From Allobosea caraganae (lineage in GTDB: Bacteria; Pseudomonadota; Alphaproteobacteria; Rhizobiales; Beijerinckiaceae): a DNA stretch of 64,000 nt. Position 1 is the first letter of the stretch. Every line of letters starts with the position of its first letter. Both the position numbers and the translations under genes were made by a program. The notes beneath the pieces are model-generated. The model did not search any database. It saw only the letters and a list, made by a program, of their open reading frames with translations, and was not told the DNA's origin. Positions 35,887 through 44,630 of the stretch are shown here, one piece after another. The stretch lies in NCBI RefSeq assembly GCF_003351345.1, contig NZ_QQTO01000010.1, forward strand, positions 1 through 64,000, in the 5' to 3' direction.

Positions 35887-36741
35887 ATGAATCATGACAG
35901 CCCGATCAAGCCGTTGGCGGGCAAGGTCTGCCTCGTCGCCGGCGCCTCGCGCGGGCTCGGGCGCGGCATCGCCAGGGCGCTCGGCGAGGCGGGTGCTACG
36001 GTGATCGTCACCGGCCGCTCCAGCGAGGCCGGCCCGCGCACCGACCAGCGCAGCGAGACCTTCGAGGACACCGCCCGCGAGGTCGAGCTCGCTGGGGGCA
36101 AGGGCCATCCCTATCGCTGCGACCATACCCAGGAGCGCGAGGTCGATGCGCTGGTCTCCTGGTCCTTGCGCCGCTTCGGCCGGCTCGATTGCGTCGTCGA
36201 TGCCGTCTGGGGCGGCAATGAAGGCTATGATGGCGAGCGCTATCCCGATGGCTCCAGCTTCGGTACGCCGTTCTGGCGGCGGCCCGTGGCGCGGCTCGGG
36301 GAGAGCTTCGAGAGCGGCGTCTACGCGCAACTGCTGCTGGCGCGGGCCGTTGCGCCCGCCATGGTGCAGATGCGCCAGGGGCTGATCGTCACGGTCAGCT
36401 TCGACACGTCAGCCTATCTCGGCGACGTCTTCTACGATCTCGCCAAGGCGGCGATGAACCGCCTGACGCTCGCGATGGCCACGGAGCTGAAGCCTTTCGG
36501 CGTCACCGCGCTCGGCCTCTCGCCCGGACATGTCCTGACCGAGCGCGTCCGCGACGCCGGCATGGCGGACGAGACCACCGAGACGCCGCTCTATGCCGGC
36601 CGTGCCGTCGCCGCGCTCGCGGCTGACGCGGATGTCATCCGCCATGGCGGGCAGGTGCTGCGCGTCGCCGATCTGGCGCGCGCCTACGCGTTCACCGACC
36701 GGGACGGCACGCAGCCGGCCCGGTTCACCATTCCAAGCTGA
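35887..36741 (+). CDS. SDR family NAD(P)-dependent oxidoreductase
   Basis: A 284-residue short-chain dehydrogenase. The nucleotide-binding motif is AGASRGLGRGIARALGEAG, and the catalytic Tyr-x-x-x-Lys is FYDLAKAAMNRL. Residues between are unusual in having a long loop (EGYDGERYPDGSSFGTPFWRRP). The ATG at 35887 is preferred; the frame is open through the repeat upstream. The next SDR gene follows by 14 bases, so the two form an operon. The substrate is unknown. Confidence 0.87.
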   Translation: MNHDSPIKPLAGKVCLVAGASRGLGRGIARALGEAGATVIVTGRSSEAGPRTDQRSETFEDTAREVELAGGKGHPYRCDHTQEREVDALVSWSLRRFGRLDCVVDAVWGGNEGYDGERYPDGSSFGTPFWRRPVARLGESFESGVYAQLLLARAVAPAMVQMRQGLIVTVSFDTSAYLGDVFYDLAKAAMNRLTLAMATELKPFGVTALGLSPGHVLTERVRDAGMADETTETPLYAGRAVAALAADADVIRHGGQVLRVADLARAYAFTDRDGTQPARFTIPS

Positions 36742-36755
36742 AGGGAGGACAAAAC

Positions 36756-37616
36756 ATGTCGCTCAAGAACAAGACGCTCTTCATCACCGGCGGCTCGCGC
36801 GGCATCGGGCTCGCCATCGCCATCAAGGCGGCGCGCGACGGCGCCAATGTCACCATCGCCGCCAAGACGGCCGAGCCGCATCCCAAGCTGCCTGGCACGA
36901 TCTATACCGCCGCCGCCGAGATCGAGGCGGCCGGCGGCAAATGCCTGCCGCTGATGGTCGATGTCCGTGACGAGCAGAGCGTGGCGGAAGCCATCGCCAA
37001 GACGGCTGAGACCTTCGGCGGCATCGACATCGTCATCAACAATGCCAGCGCGATCCAGCTCACCAACACCCAGATGACCGACATGAAGCGCTTCGATCTG
37101 ATGCACCAGATCAACACGCGCGGCACCTTCATGGTCTCGAAATACGCCATCCCCCATCTGGAGAAGGCCGGGAATCCGCATATCCTGATGCTCTCGCCGC
37201 CGCTCGACATGAAGACGCAGTGGTTCGCGCCGCATCTGGCCTATTCCATTGCCAAATACGGCATGAGCCTGTGCGTGCTCGGCTTGGCCGGCGAGCTGGC
37301 CTCGAAGGGCATCGCCGTCAACGCGCTCTGGCCGCGCACCACGATCGCGACCGCGGCGGTGCAGAACCTGCTCGGCGGCGACAAGATGGTGCAGGCGAGC
37401 CGCACGCCCGAGATCCTGGCCGATGCCGCCTACATGATCTTCCAGAAGCCCTCGCGGCAGTTCTCCGGCAACTTCCTGATCGATGACAGCTTCATGGCCG
37501 GCGAGGGCGTCACCGACTTCTCCGGCTACCGCGTCGACCCCTCGGTGGGGCTGATGCCGGACTTCTTCGTGCCGGCCGACAGCAAGCCGCCCCAAGGCGT
37601 CAAGGGCGGGGTCTGA
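36756..37616 (+). CDS. SDR family oxidoreductase (HSDL2-like)
   Basis: A 286-residue short-chain dehydrogenase. ITGGSRGIGLAIAIKAARDG is the cofactor site, INNASAIQLTNT the structural motif, and AYSIAKYGMSLCVLGLAGE the catalytic Tyr-x-x-x-Lys. WPRTTIATAAVQNLLGG and KPSRQFSGNFLIDD match the hydroxysteroid dehydrogenase-like 2 subfamily, which in other organisms acts on fatty acyl or steroid substrates. Ribosome-binding site AAGGGAGGA lies before the ATG at 36756. It is the second gene after the first SDR. Confidence 0.88.
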   Translation: MSLKNKTLFITGGSRGIGLAIAIKAARDGANVTIAAKTAEPHPKLPGTIYTAAAEIEAAGGKCLPLMVDVRDEQSVAEAIAKTAETFGGIDIVINNASAIQLTNTQMTDMKRFDLMHQINTRGTFMVSKYAIPHLEKAGNPHILMLSPPLDMKTQWFAPHLAYSIAKYGMSLCVLGLAGELASKGIAVNALWPRTTIATAAVQNLLGGDKMVQASRTPEILADAAYMIFQKPSRQFSGNFLIDDSFMAGEGVTDFSGYRVDPSVGLMPDFFVPADSKPPQGVKGGV

Positions 37617-37629
37617 GAAGCCGCCATCT

Positions 37630-37759
37630 CCCTCAGCCCTCATCCTGAGGAGCGGGCCAGCCCGCGTCTCGGCAGCCCGCGTCTCGAAGGATATTCCAGA
37701 GAGCACTGGAGCATCCTTCGAGACGCCGCTTCGCGGCTCCTCAGGATGAGGGCTAAGGG
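37630..37759. repeat. Composite dispersed repeat, copy C
   Basis: Has the outer arms CCCTCAGCCCTCATCCTGAG... and ...CTCAGGATGAGGGCTAAGGG with one change. It carries an internal duplication of about 16 bases (AGCCCGCGTCTCGG then AGCCCGCGTCTCGA), which makes it longer than copy B. It lies between the second SDR gene and the CorA gene. Confidence 0.85.
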
Positions 37760-37880
37760 AAATCGGACGGTCTCCGGATCGTTCGGGACGACCTCGTCAT
37801 CGGTTTGACATCGCAGCAGGATTGGAGTTCTTGCAGCGCAGCAAAAACGGCATGCTCGCCGCCGCTGAAAGTCGTCTGCC

Positions 37881-38870
37881 ATGCTCCTGATCCACGGCAT
37901 CTGCCCGGAAAACGGCGACCGCCTGATTCATCGCACCTTGACCAAGGACGAGCCGATTCCCAACGGCTCGCTCTGGATCGACCTGCTCAATCCGTCGACG
38001 CTGGAGGACAAGAAGGTCGAGACGCATCTCGGCGTCTCGATCCCGACGCGCGAGGAAATGCACGACATCGAGCCGTCCGAGATCATCTATACCGAGAACG
38101 GCGCGCATTACATGACCGCGCGCGTCATCTGCCAGTCCGACACCAACGTGCCGAAGCTGGCCGACATCACCTTCATCCTGACCGAGAAGGCGCTGGTCAC
38201 CGTGCGCTATGACGAGCCCGGCGCCTTCGGCATCTTCCTCAACCGCGTCACCAAGCCGGGCGGCTGCGGCATGGAGCCCGCCGCGGTGATGGAGGGGCTG
38301 TTCGAGGCGATCGTCGATCGCGCCGCCGAGGTGCTGCGCGGCGTCGGCGACCGGATCGACCTGCGCTCGCGCAAGATCTTCGACGCCGATTCCTCGCAGG
38401 TCGAGCGCGGCGGCGCCTATCAGGGCGTCATCCAGAAGATCGGCCAATACGAGCACATCATCTCCAACGTGCGCGAGAGCATGATGTCGGTGGAGCGCGT
38501 GCTGCTCTTCCTCTCGGCGAACTACCAGCGCCCGAAGAAGGCGACCACCGGCTTCGCCCCGGAATGGCGCACCTCGATCCGCGACGTCCAGGCCATCGAG
38601 GAGCACGCCACCTTCCTGTCCAGCAAGCTGCAGTTCATGCTCGACGCCACGCTCGGCCTGGTCAGCATCGAGCAGAACAAGATCATCAAGCTGTTCTCGG
38701 TTGTCGCGGTGGTGCTGATGCCGCCGACGCTGGTCGCCTCGATCTACGGCATGAACTTCAAGACCATGCCGGAACTGGACTGGGCGATCGGCTATCCGAT
38801 GGCGCTCGCCATGATGGTCGTGTTCGCCATCCTGCCCTACCTGTTCTTCCGCTGGAAGAAGTGGCTCTGA
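37881..38870 (+). CDS. CorA family magnesium transporter
   Basis: A 329-residue protein with a long cytoplasmic N-terminal domain, a helical stalk, and two C-terminal membrane segments. The signature GMN motif (YGMNFKTMPEL, residues 290-292) lies at the end of the first membrane segment, and the second segment ends in RWKKWL. It should form a pentameric Mg2+ or divalent metal channel in the inner membrane. The ATG at 37881 begins MLLIHGICPENG. The intergenic region before it contains copy C of a dispersed repeat. Confidence 0.92.
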   Translation: MLLIHGICPENGDRLIHRTLTKDEPIPNGSLWIDLLNPSTLEDKKVETHLGVSIPTREEMHDIEPSEIIYTENGAHYMTARVICQSDTNVPKLADITFILTEKALVTVRYDEPGAFGIFLNRVTKPGGCGMEPAAVMEGLFEAIVDRAAEVLRGVGDRIDLRSRKIFDADSSQVERGGAYQGVIQKIGQYEHIISNVRESMMSVERVLLFLSANYQRPKKATTGFAPEWRTSIRDVQAIEEHATFLSSKLQFMLDATLGLVSIEQNKIIKLFSVVAVVLMPPTLVASIYGMNFKTMPELDWAIGYPMALAMMVVFAILPYLFFRWKKWL

Positions 38871-38953
38871 GGTCTCGTTCGGCGGCTTCCAGCCGCCGAT
38901 TGCATTTGGCGGGCGTGCATCGGAACATGGCGTTCCAATAAGGGGGACTTGCC

Positions 38954-40024
38954 ATGAAGCGCCTTTTCGCCGCGGGCCTGCTCGCGCTCGTGTCGATCAC
39001 GTCGGCTTGGGCGGATGCGACGATCCCGACCAAGGACATCCCCGGCGCCAAGGACAGCCCGCTGCTGAAGCGCTATGACGGCTCCTTCATCGTCAGCTAC
39101 GAGCGCGTCGCCTTCACCGATTTCAAGGTGCCGCTGTCTGCGCTCGAGCCGGTCGACAAGCGCGATTCCTCCAACAACATCCTTCACCTCCCCAAGCAGG
39201 AGAAGGAGGTCGAGGGCTCGCGAACCCGCCTCGTCTACCTGTTGCCGGCAGAGCGCTCGCCGCTCGAAGTCCTGCGCAACTACCAGGACGAGGTCGAGGC
39301 CATCAGCGGCTCGGTGCTGTTCTCCTGCAAGGGCGAGGGCTGCGGCGGCGATGCCCAACGCTCCAGCAGCGGCGGTGGCGGCGAATCCAGTCTGCTGATG
39401 TATTTCGTGCGCGAGGGCGACCTGAAGGAGCCGAGCTTCTCCAACGGCGCCTGCGCCCTGACCACCGGCATCACCGACCAGCGCTTCTTCTCGGCGAAAC
39501 TGCCGCATCCCGACGGCGAGGCTTATGTCACCGTGCAGACCTATCAGGTCAGCGACGAGCTCTACTGCAAGGCCTTCAACGGCCGCACCGTCGCCGTCGT
39601 GCATATCGTCGAGCCGCGCCCGCGCGACCGCAAGATGACCACGGTCAAGGCCGAGGAGATGGCGCGCAGCATCGACGCCACCGGCCGTATCGCGCTCTAC
39701 GGCATCTTCTTCGACACCGACAAGGCTGAGCTGAAGACCGGCTCCGAGCCGGCCCTGACCGAGATCGCCGCGCTGCTCAAGACCGATCCGAAGCTCGCCG
39801 TGCTGATCGTCGGCCATACCGACAACCAGGGCAGCTTCGACTACAATGTCGAGCTCTCGCGCAAGCGCGCCGACGCCGTGGTGAAGGCGCTGGTGGCGAC
39901 CCATAAGATCGATGCGAAACGCCTGCGCGCGGCGGGTGCGGGCATGATCGCGCCTGCGGCTGCAAACGATGCCGACAGTGGCCGGGCCAAGAACCGCCGG
40001 GTCGAGGTGGTCAAGCTGAACTGA
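38954..40024 (+). CDS. OmpA-family outer-membrane protein with DUF4892-like domain
   Basis: A 356-residue exported protein with signal peptide MKRLFAAGLLALVSITSAWA. The first 230 residues resemble a DUF4892-type domain with two conserved Cys in SCKGEGCGGD and a Ser/Gly loop. The C-terminal OmpA domain (from about 245) has GIFFDTDKAELKTGSEPAL, VGHTDNQGSFDYNVELSRKRADAV and GRAKNRRVEVVKLN, with the peptidoglycan-binding Asp and Arg residues. It should sit at the outer membrane and attach to the cell wall. GGGGACTTGCC before the ATG is a modest ribosome-binding site. Confidence 0.9.
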   Translation: MKRLFAAGLLALVSITSAWADATIPTKDIPGAKDSPLLKRYDGSFIVSYERVAFTDFKVPLSALEPVDKRDSSNNILHLPKQEKEVEGSRTRLVYLLPAERSPLEVLRNYQDEVEAISGSVLFSCKGEGCGGDAQRSSSGGGGESSLLMYFVREGDLKEPSFSNGACALTTGITDQRFFSAKLPHPDGEAYVTVQTYQVSDELYCKAFNGRTVAVVHIVEPRPRDRKMTTVKAEEMARSIDATGRIALYGIFFDTDKAELKTGSEPALTEIAALLKTDPKLAVLIVGHTDNQGSFDYNVELSRKRADAVVKALVATHKIDAKRLRAAGAGMIAPAAANDADSGRAKNRRVEVVKLN

Positions 40025-40038
40025 AGCAGCGTGCTGGC

Positions 40039-40611
40039 TTAGTCGCGTGCCAACCGCGCCAGGAACGCCTGGCCGCGCGGCGACAGCTGATAGCCGATCT
40101 CCCGGCTCTCGGTCAGGCCGAGCGCCTTGAGCTTGCGGACGGCCTGTTTGAACGCTGCCGTCTCGCGTCCGAGTGCCGCCGCCAACTCCGGCGCGCGCCG
40201 GCCGGGACGGGCGGCGATCAGCTCCAGCGTCGCACTGGTCCAGGGCTCCCGCGCATCGAGCCGCTTCAGCCGTTGCAGAAGCTCGGCCACGTCGTCATCG
40301 CTCAGCAATGCGTTCTCACGCAGCGCGATGCGCGGATCGGCGCCGGAGAGCCGCAGGCGGATGCGGTAGAGCTGGCCTTCGCGGCCGGCGAGTTCGGCAA
40401 GCAAAGCCGCGCGCGAGCCATACCCGGCGGCTTGGGCGGCCGCATCGCCGATCTCACCATCCGCGATGGCATCGACGGCCTCGATCGCCAGGAGGCCGAT
40501 AGCCGTGACGAGCGTGCCGCCGCTCCTGACGCTCGGCCTGCGCCAGCGCCGGAAGACGAGCGCAATCTGTCCCGCCGCGATGCCTTCGCGCTCGCGCCGG
40601 CTCAGCAGCAT
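40039..40611 (-). CDS. ASCH-domain protein with C-terminal winged helix
   Basis: A 190-residue protein. The N-terminal half (MLLSRREREGIAAGQIALVFRRWRRP, GTLVTAIGLLAIEAVD, ELAGREGQLYRIRLRL) fits the ASCH fold, a PUA-like RNA-binding module. The second half (LSDDDVAELLQRLKRLD, ALGRETAAFKQAVRKLKALGL) looks like a winged helix. The combination suggests a nucleic-acid-binding regulator or an RNA-linked factor, but no experimental function is known to me. It converges on the OmpA-family gene by 14 bases and begins 4 bases before the downstream end of cysK. Confidence 0.75.
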   Translation of the reverse strand: MLLSRREREGIAAGQIALVFRRWRRPSVRSGGTLVTAIGLLAIEAVDAIADGEIGDAAAQAAGYGSRAALLAELAGREGQLYRIRLRLSGADPRIALRENALLSDDDVAELLQRLKRLDAREPWTSATLELIAARPGRRAPELAAALGRETAAFKQAVRKLKALGLTESREIGYQLSPRGQAFLARLARD

Positions 40612-40615
40612 GGGC

Positions 40616-41662
40616 TCAGGCCATCACCTTAGCCATCACGTCCTTCATGCCGCCGCTGTCGCGCGTCAGCCATTCCGGCACGGGCAGGTTCTTCGAGCGC
40701 AGGAACTCGGGGTTGAACAGCTTCGACTGATAGCGCGTGCCGTAATCGGCGAGGATGGTTACGATCGTGTGGCCCGGCCCCATCTCCTTGGCCAACCGGA
40801 TCGCGCCGGCGACGTTGATGCCGGAGGAGCCGCCGAGGCAGAGCCCCTCATGCTCCAGCAGGTCGAAGACGAGAGGTACCGCCTCCTCGTCCGGGATCTG
40901 GAAGGAGAGGTCGATCGGTGCGCCTTCGAGATTCGCCGTGATGCGGCCCTGGCCGATGCCTTCGGTGATCGAGGAGCCTTCGGCCTTGAGCTCGCCGGTC
41001 GTGTAGAAGGAGTGCAGCGCCGCGCCCATCGGGTCCGCGAGCGCGATCCTGACCTTCGGGTTGAAGCCCTTCAGCGCGATGGCGACGCCGGCGAGCGTGC
41101 CGCCGGAGCCGACGGCGCAGGTGAAGCCGTCGACCTTGCCTTCGGTCTGGTGCCAGATCTCCGGCCCGGTCGTCTCGATATGGCCCTGGCGGTTGGCGGT
41201 GTTGTCGAACTGGTTGGCCCAGATCGCGCCGTTCGGCTCGCTCTTGGCCAGCTCTTCGGCGAGCCGGCCCGAGACCTTCACATAGTTGTTCGGGTTGACG
41301 TAGCCGACCGCGGGTACCTCGACCAGGGTCGCGCCGCAGAGCCGCAGCATGTCCTTCTTTTCTTGGCTCTGCGTTTCCGGGATGACGATGACGCAGCGAT
41401 AGCCGAGCGCATTGCCAACCAGCGCCAGCCCGATGCCGGTATTGCCCGCCGTGCCCTCGACGATGACGCCGCCCGGTTTGAGCAGGCCCTTCTGCTCGGC
41501 GTCGCGGATGATGGCGAGCGCGGCGCGGTCCTTGACCGACTGGCCCGGGTTCATGAACTCCGCCTTGCCGAGGATGGTGCAGCCGGTCGCGTCCGAGGCG
41601 TGCTTCAGCTTGATCAAGGGCGTATTGCCGATGGCCTCGATGACGCTGGGGCGGATACTCAT
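40616..41662 (-). CDS. cysK: Cysteine synthase A (O-acetylserine sulfhydrylase)
   Basis: A 348-residue PLP enzyme that makes cysteine from O-acetylserine and sulfide. IGNTPLIKLKHASD, KAEFMNPGQSVKDRAAL with the PLP Lys, EGTAGNTGIGLALVG and the phosphate-binding GSGGTLAGVA are all present. The C-terminus with KEMGPGHTIVTILADYGTRYQSKLFN is normal. The start is the ATG at 41660-41662, with AGGGA upstream; the frame stays open for 436 more codons opposite the next gene, but those residues are not family-like. It is divergent from the RlmD-like gene. Confidence 0.93.
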   Translation of the reverse strand: MSIRPSVIEAIGNTPLIKLKHASDATGCTILGKAEFMNPGQSVKDRAALAIIRDAEQKGLLKPGGVIVEGTAGNTGIGLALVGNALGYRCVIVIPETQSQEKKDMLRLCGATLVEVPAVGYVNPNNYVKVSGRLAEELAKSEPNGAIWANQFDNTANRQGHIETTGPEIWHQTEGKVDGFTCAVGSGGTLAGVAIALKGFNPKVRIALADPMGAALHSFYTTGELKAEGSSITEGIGQGRITANLEGAPIDLSFQIPDEEAVPLVFDLLEHEGLCLGGSSGINVAGAIRLAKEMGPGHTIVTILADYGTRYQSKLFNPEFLRSKNLPVPEWLTRDSGGMKDVMAKVMA

Positions 41663-41773
41663 GTCGAAATTTCCCTGTTTCGTCCCAACCTGATAGGCGA
41701 AAGCTCCGAAGAGGTCACCAGCAAGGCACGCATGCCCCTCGCGAAGAATATTCCGGCCAATGATATGCTCGCC

Positions 41774-43015
41774 ATGAACGAGACCCTGACCATCACCCGG
41801 CTCGGCCAGCGTGGCGACGGCATCGCCGAGACACCGGCGGGGCAGGTCTTCGTGCCCTATGCGCTGCCGGGCGAGACCGTGCGCGCGGTCCGCGATGGCG
41901 AGCGGGCGCAACTGGTCGAGATCCTCGCGCCGGCGGAGTCGCGCGTGGCGGCGATCTGCCCGCTCTTCACCCGCTGCGGCGGCTGCGCGGCGCAGCACAT
42001 GGCTGATGCCTTCTACCGGGACTGGAAGCGCCAGCAGGTCGTGACCGCGCTGGCGCGCGCCGGCATCGAGGCTCCCGTCGCCGAGATCGTCGATGCGCAT
42101 GGCGCTGGGCGCCGCCGCGTCACCTTCCATGCCCGCTTCGAGGGCGGCGGCATGCTGGTCGGCTTCATGGCGGCGCGCAGCCATGGCCTCATCGCCGTCG
42201 AGACCTGCCCGGTCCTGGCGCCCGGTCTGGAGCGGGCGCCCGCCGTCGCACAGATGCTGGCCAACCGCATGGCCTCCTCCAACAAGCCGCTCGACCTGCA
42301 GATCACCGCATCGGACGCGGGGCTCGACGTCGATATCCGCGGCCATGGCCCGGCCGGCGACAAGCTGCGCCTCGCCCTGACGCAAACCGCCGAGCGGCTC
42401 GATCTTGCGCGCCTCGCCATGCATGGCGAGATCATCGTCGAGCGCCGCCCGCCCTTGCAGCTCATGGGCAAGGCCCATGTCGCCCCGGCGCCCGGCGGCT
42501 TCCTGCAGGCGACGGCGGAAGGCGAGGAGCGCATCGCCGCGCTGGTCTCGGCCGCGATCCCCAAGGCCAAGCGCGTCGCCGATCTCTTCGCCGGCTGCGG
42601 CCCGTTCAGCTTCCGGCTGGCCGAGCGCATGCAGGTCCATGCCGTCGAGGGCGAGAAGGCGGCGATCCTGTCGCTGCTCAGGGCGGCCGGTGCGACGCAG
42701 GGGCTCAAGCCCATCAGCGCCGAGCAGCGCGACCTCTTCCGCCGGCCGCTGCTGGAGCATGAGCTGAACGGCTTCGACGCCGTCATCCTCGACCCGCCCC
42801 GCGCCGGCGCGGAGGCGCAGGTGAAGCGCATCGCCGCCTCGAAGCTCGCGACGGTCGTCTACGTCTCCTGCGACGTTGGCTCCTTCGCGCGCGACGCGGC
42901 GCTTCTGATCGCTGGCGGATATGCGCTGGAGGGCGTCACGCCTGTCGATCAGTTCCGCTATTCCGCCCATATCGAACTGGTCGGCGTTTTCAGGCGCGGC
43001 AAGACCAGGAAGTGA
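41774..43015 (+). CDS. RlmD-like 23S rRNA (uracil-5-)-methyltransferase
   Basis: A 413-residue class I RNA methyltransferase of the RumA/TrmA family. The N-terminal TRAM-like part (TLTITRLGQRGDGIAET, VFVPYALPGETVRA) is followed by Fe-S ligands CPLFTRCGGCAAQH and a later Cys. The SAM site is VADLFAGCGPFSFRLAERM, the substrate motif LDPPRAGAEAQV, and the catalytic Cys YVSCDVGSFARD. It should methylate U in rRNA, probably U1939 by homology. The ATG at 41774 gives the TRAM start; earlier ATGs at 41732 and 41765 are in frame. It ends 14 bases before the next gene. Confidence 0.9.
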   Translation: MNETLTITRLGQRGDGIAETPAGQVFVPYALPGETVRAVRDGERAQLVEILAPAESRVAAICPLFTRCGGCAAQHMADAFYRDWKRQQVVTALARAGIEAPVAEIVDAHGAGRRRVTFHARFEGGGMLVGFMAARSHGLIAVETCPVLAPGLERAPAVAQMLANRMASSNKPLDLQITASDAGLDVDIRGHGPAGDKLRLALTQTAERLDLARLAMHGEIIVERRPPLQLMGKAHVAPAPGGFLQATAEGEERIAALVSAAIPKAKRVADLFAGCGPFSFRLAERMQVHAVEGEKAAILSLLRAAGATQGLKPISAEQRDLFRRPLLEHELNGFDAVILDPPRAGAEAQVKRIAASKLATVVYVSCDVGSFARDAALLIAGGYALEGVTPVDQFRYSAHIELVGVFRRGKTRK

Positions 43016-43029
43016 TTGCCGGAGGCATA

Positions 43030-44436
43030 ATGAGCGCCGATATCCTCGACCGTATCGCGGCCATCATCGGCGCGAAGAACATCGTCACCAATGCCGACGA
43101 CATGGTGCCCTACCTGAAGGAATGGCGCGATCTCTTCCGCGGCAAGGCGCGCGCCGTGATCCGCCCGGGCTCGACCGCGGAGGTCGCCGAACTGGTCAAG
43201 CTCGCGGCCGAGACTGGCACGCCTCTGGTGCCGCAGGGCGGCAATACCGGCCTGGTCGGCGGCCAGATCCCGATAGCGGAGGGGCGCGAGCTCATCCTGT
43301 CGCTGCAGCGGCTCGACAAGATCCGCATGGTCGATGTCGAGGGCGACACGCTGATCGTCGAGGCCGGCGTCACGCTCCAGCGCGCGCAGGAGGCGGCGGA
43401 GGCCGCCGGCCGGCTCTTCCCGCTCTCGCTCGCCTCGGAGGGCACCTGCACGATCGGCGGCAATCTCGCGACCAATGCCGGCGGCACCGCCGTGATCGCC
43501 TATGGCAATGCCCGCGAGCTCTGCCTCGGGCTCGAAGTTGTGCTGCCCGATGGCCGGATCTGGAATGGCCTGCGCCAGCTGCGCAAGGATAATACCGGCT
43601 ACGACCTCAAGAACCTCTTCATCGGCGCCGAGGGCACGCTCGGCATCATCACCGCCGCCGTGCTGAAGCTCTTCCCCCTGCCGGCGGCGCGCGCCACCGC
43701 CTTCCTCGCCCTGCCCGGGCCGGAGGAGGCGCTGGCCCTGCTCAACGCGGCCAAGGCGAGCGCTGGCGGCACGCTCACCACCTTCGAGCTGATGCCGCGC
43801 GTCGGCCTCGAATTCGTGCTGCGGCACGCGCCGGGCACGCGCGACCCGCTCTCCGAGCCTTCGCCCTGGTACGTGCTGATGGAGGTCTCGGCGCAGTCTG
43901 CCTCCGGGCTCGACGAGGCGCTCGAAGCCTTCCTTGGCGACGCGCTGGAGAAGGAGCTGATCACCGACGCGGCGCTTGCCGGCTCATTGGAGCAGCGCAA
44001 CGCGTTCTGGAAGCTGCGCGAGATGCTCTCCGAGGTGCAGCGCTTCGAGGGCGGCTCGATCAAGCACGACATCTCGGTGCCGGTGCACGCGACGCCGGAG
44101 TTCCTGGCGCGGGCCATCGCCAAGGTCGAGGAGATGATCCCCGGCTGCCGCCCGGTGCCCTTCGGCCATCTCGGCGACGGCAACATCCATTTCAACGTCA
44201 GCCAGCCCATCGGCGCCGACAAGGAGGCCTTCATCGCGCGCTGGGACGAGGTCAACCACGAGGTCCACGCCATCGTCGCCGACATGCACGGCTCGATCTC
44301 GGCCGAGCACGGCATCGGCCGCCTCAAGCGCTATCTGCTGCCCGGCGTGAAGGACCCGGTCGAACTCGACCTGATGCGCACGCTCAAGGCGACGCTCGAC
44401 CCGAAGGGCATCTTCAACCCCGGCGCGGTGCTGTAG
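43030..44436 (+). CDS. FAD-binding D-2-hydroxyacid dehydrogenase (GlcD/D2HGDH-like)
   Basis: A 468-residue flavoprotein of the vanillyl-alcohol-oxidase family. The FAD-binding loop is VPQGGNTGLVGGQIP, followed by GGNLATNAGGTAVIAYGNAREL and GAEGTLGIITAAVLKL; the C-terminal domain ends FGHLGDGNIHFNVS and EHGIGRLKRYLL. The sequence is closest to D-2-hydroxyglutarate or D-lactate dehydrogenases and does not identify the electron acceptor. GGAGG just before the ATG at 43030 supports the start. It is probably co-transcribed with the RlmD-like gene. Confidence 0.9.
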   Translation: MSADILDRIAAIIGAKNIVTNADDMVPYLKEWRDLFRGKARAVIRPGSTAEVAELVKLAAETGTPLVPQGGNTGLVGGQIPIAEGRELILSLQRLDKIRMVDVEGDTLIVEAGVTLQRAQEAAEAAGRLFPLSLASEGTCTIGGNLATNAGGTAVIAYGNARELCLGLEVVLPDGRIWNGLRQLRKDNTGYDLKNLFIGAEGTLGIITAAVLKLFPLPAARATAFLALPGPEEALALLNAAKASAGGTLTTFELMPRVGLEFVLRHAPGTRDPLSEPSPWYVLMEVSAQSASGLDEALEAFLGDALEKELITDAALAGSLEQRNAFWKLREMLSEVQRFEGGSIKHDISVPVHATPEFLARAIAKVEEMIPGCRPVPFGHLGDGNIHFNVSQPIGADKEAFIARWDEVNHEVHAIVADMHGSISAEHGIGRLKRYLLPGVKDPVELDLMRTLKATLDPKGIFNPGAVL

Positions 44437-44456
44437 GGCAGCTTCCCCCAGCCCCC

Positions 44457-44500
44457 CATCCTTCGAGACGCGCTTCGCACTCCTCAGGATGAGGGCTGAG
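44457..44500. repeat. Composite dispersed repeat, half copy D
   Basis: CATCCTTCGAGACGC followed by CTCCTCAGGATGAGGGCTGAG is the right half of the composite repeat, without its left arm. It immediately precedes the palindrome array of the nucleotidyltransferase gene. Confidence 0.8.
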
Positions 44501-44525
44501 CTTCTTTCAGCGGCTTCGGTGGGAG

Positions 44526-44623
44526 TTCCAACAGTTCGGGTTGATTTCCAACTTATTTGTTGGAATTTCCAATTGTGCTACAGTTCCAACAGTTGGATGC
44601 GAATCCTTTTCCAACTGTTGGAA
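44526..44623 (+). promoter_or_regulatory. Array of TTCCAAC/GTTGGAA operator-like sites
   Basis: Within 98 bases there are five occurrences of the half-site. TTCCAAC-6-GTTGGAA (44546-44565) is an inverted repeat; TTCCAAC-A-GTTGGA (44584-44597) and TTCCAAC-T-GTTGGAA (44609-44623, a perfect 15-bp palindrome) are tight ones; single half-sites lie at 44526 and 44567. A possible promoter, TTGTTG (44557-44562) - 16 - TACAGT (44579-44584), is embedded in the array, and the last site ends 7 bases before the ATG. The array should bind a dimeric repressor; which one is unknown. Confidence 0.7.
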
Positions 44624-44630
44624 CTCGATA

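Noticed and set aside
41663..42970. A 436-codon extension upstream of cysK on the minus strand
   Set aside because: It lies opposite the RlmD-like gene and has no homology-like pattern; cysK starts normally at 41662.
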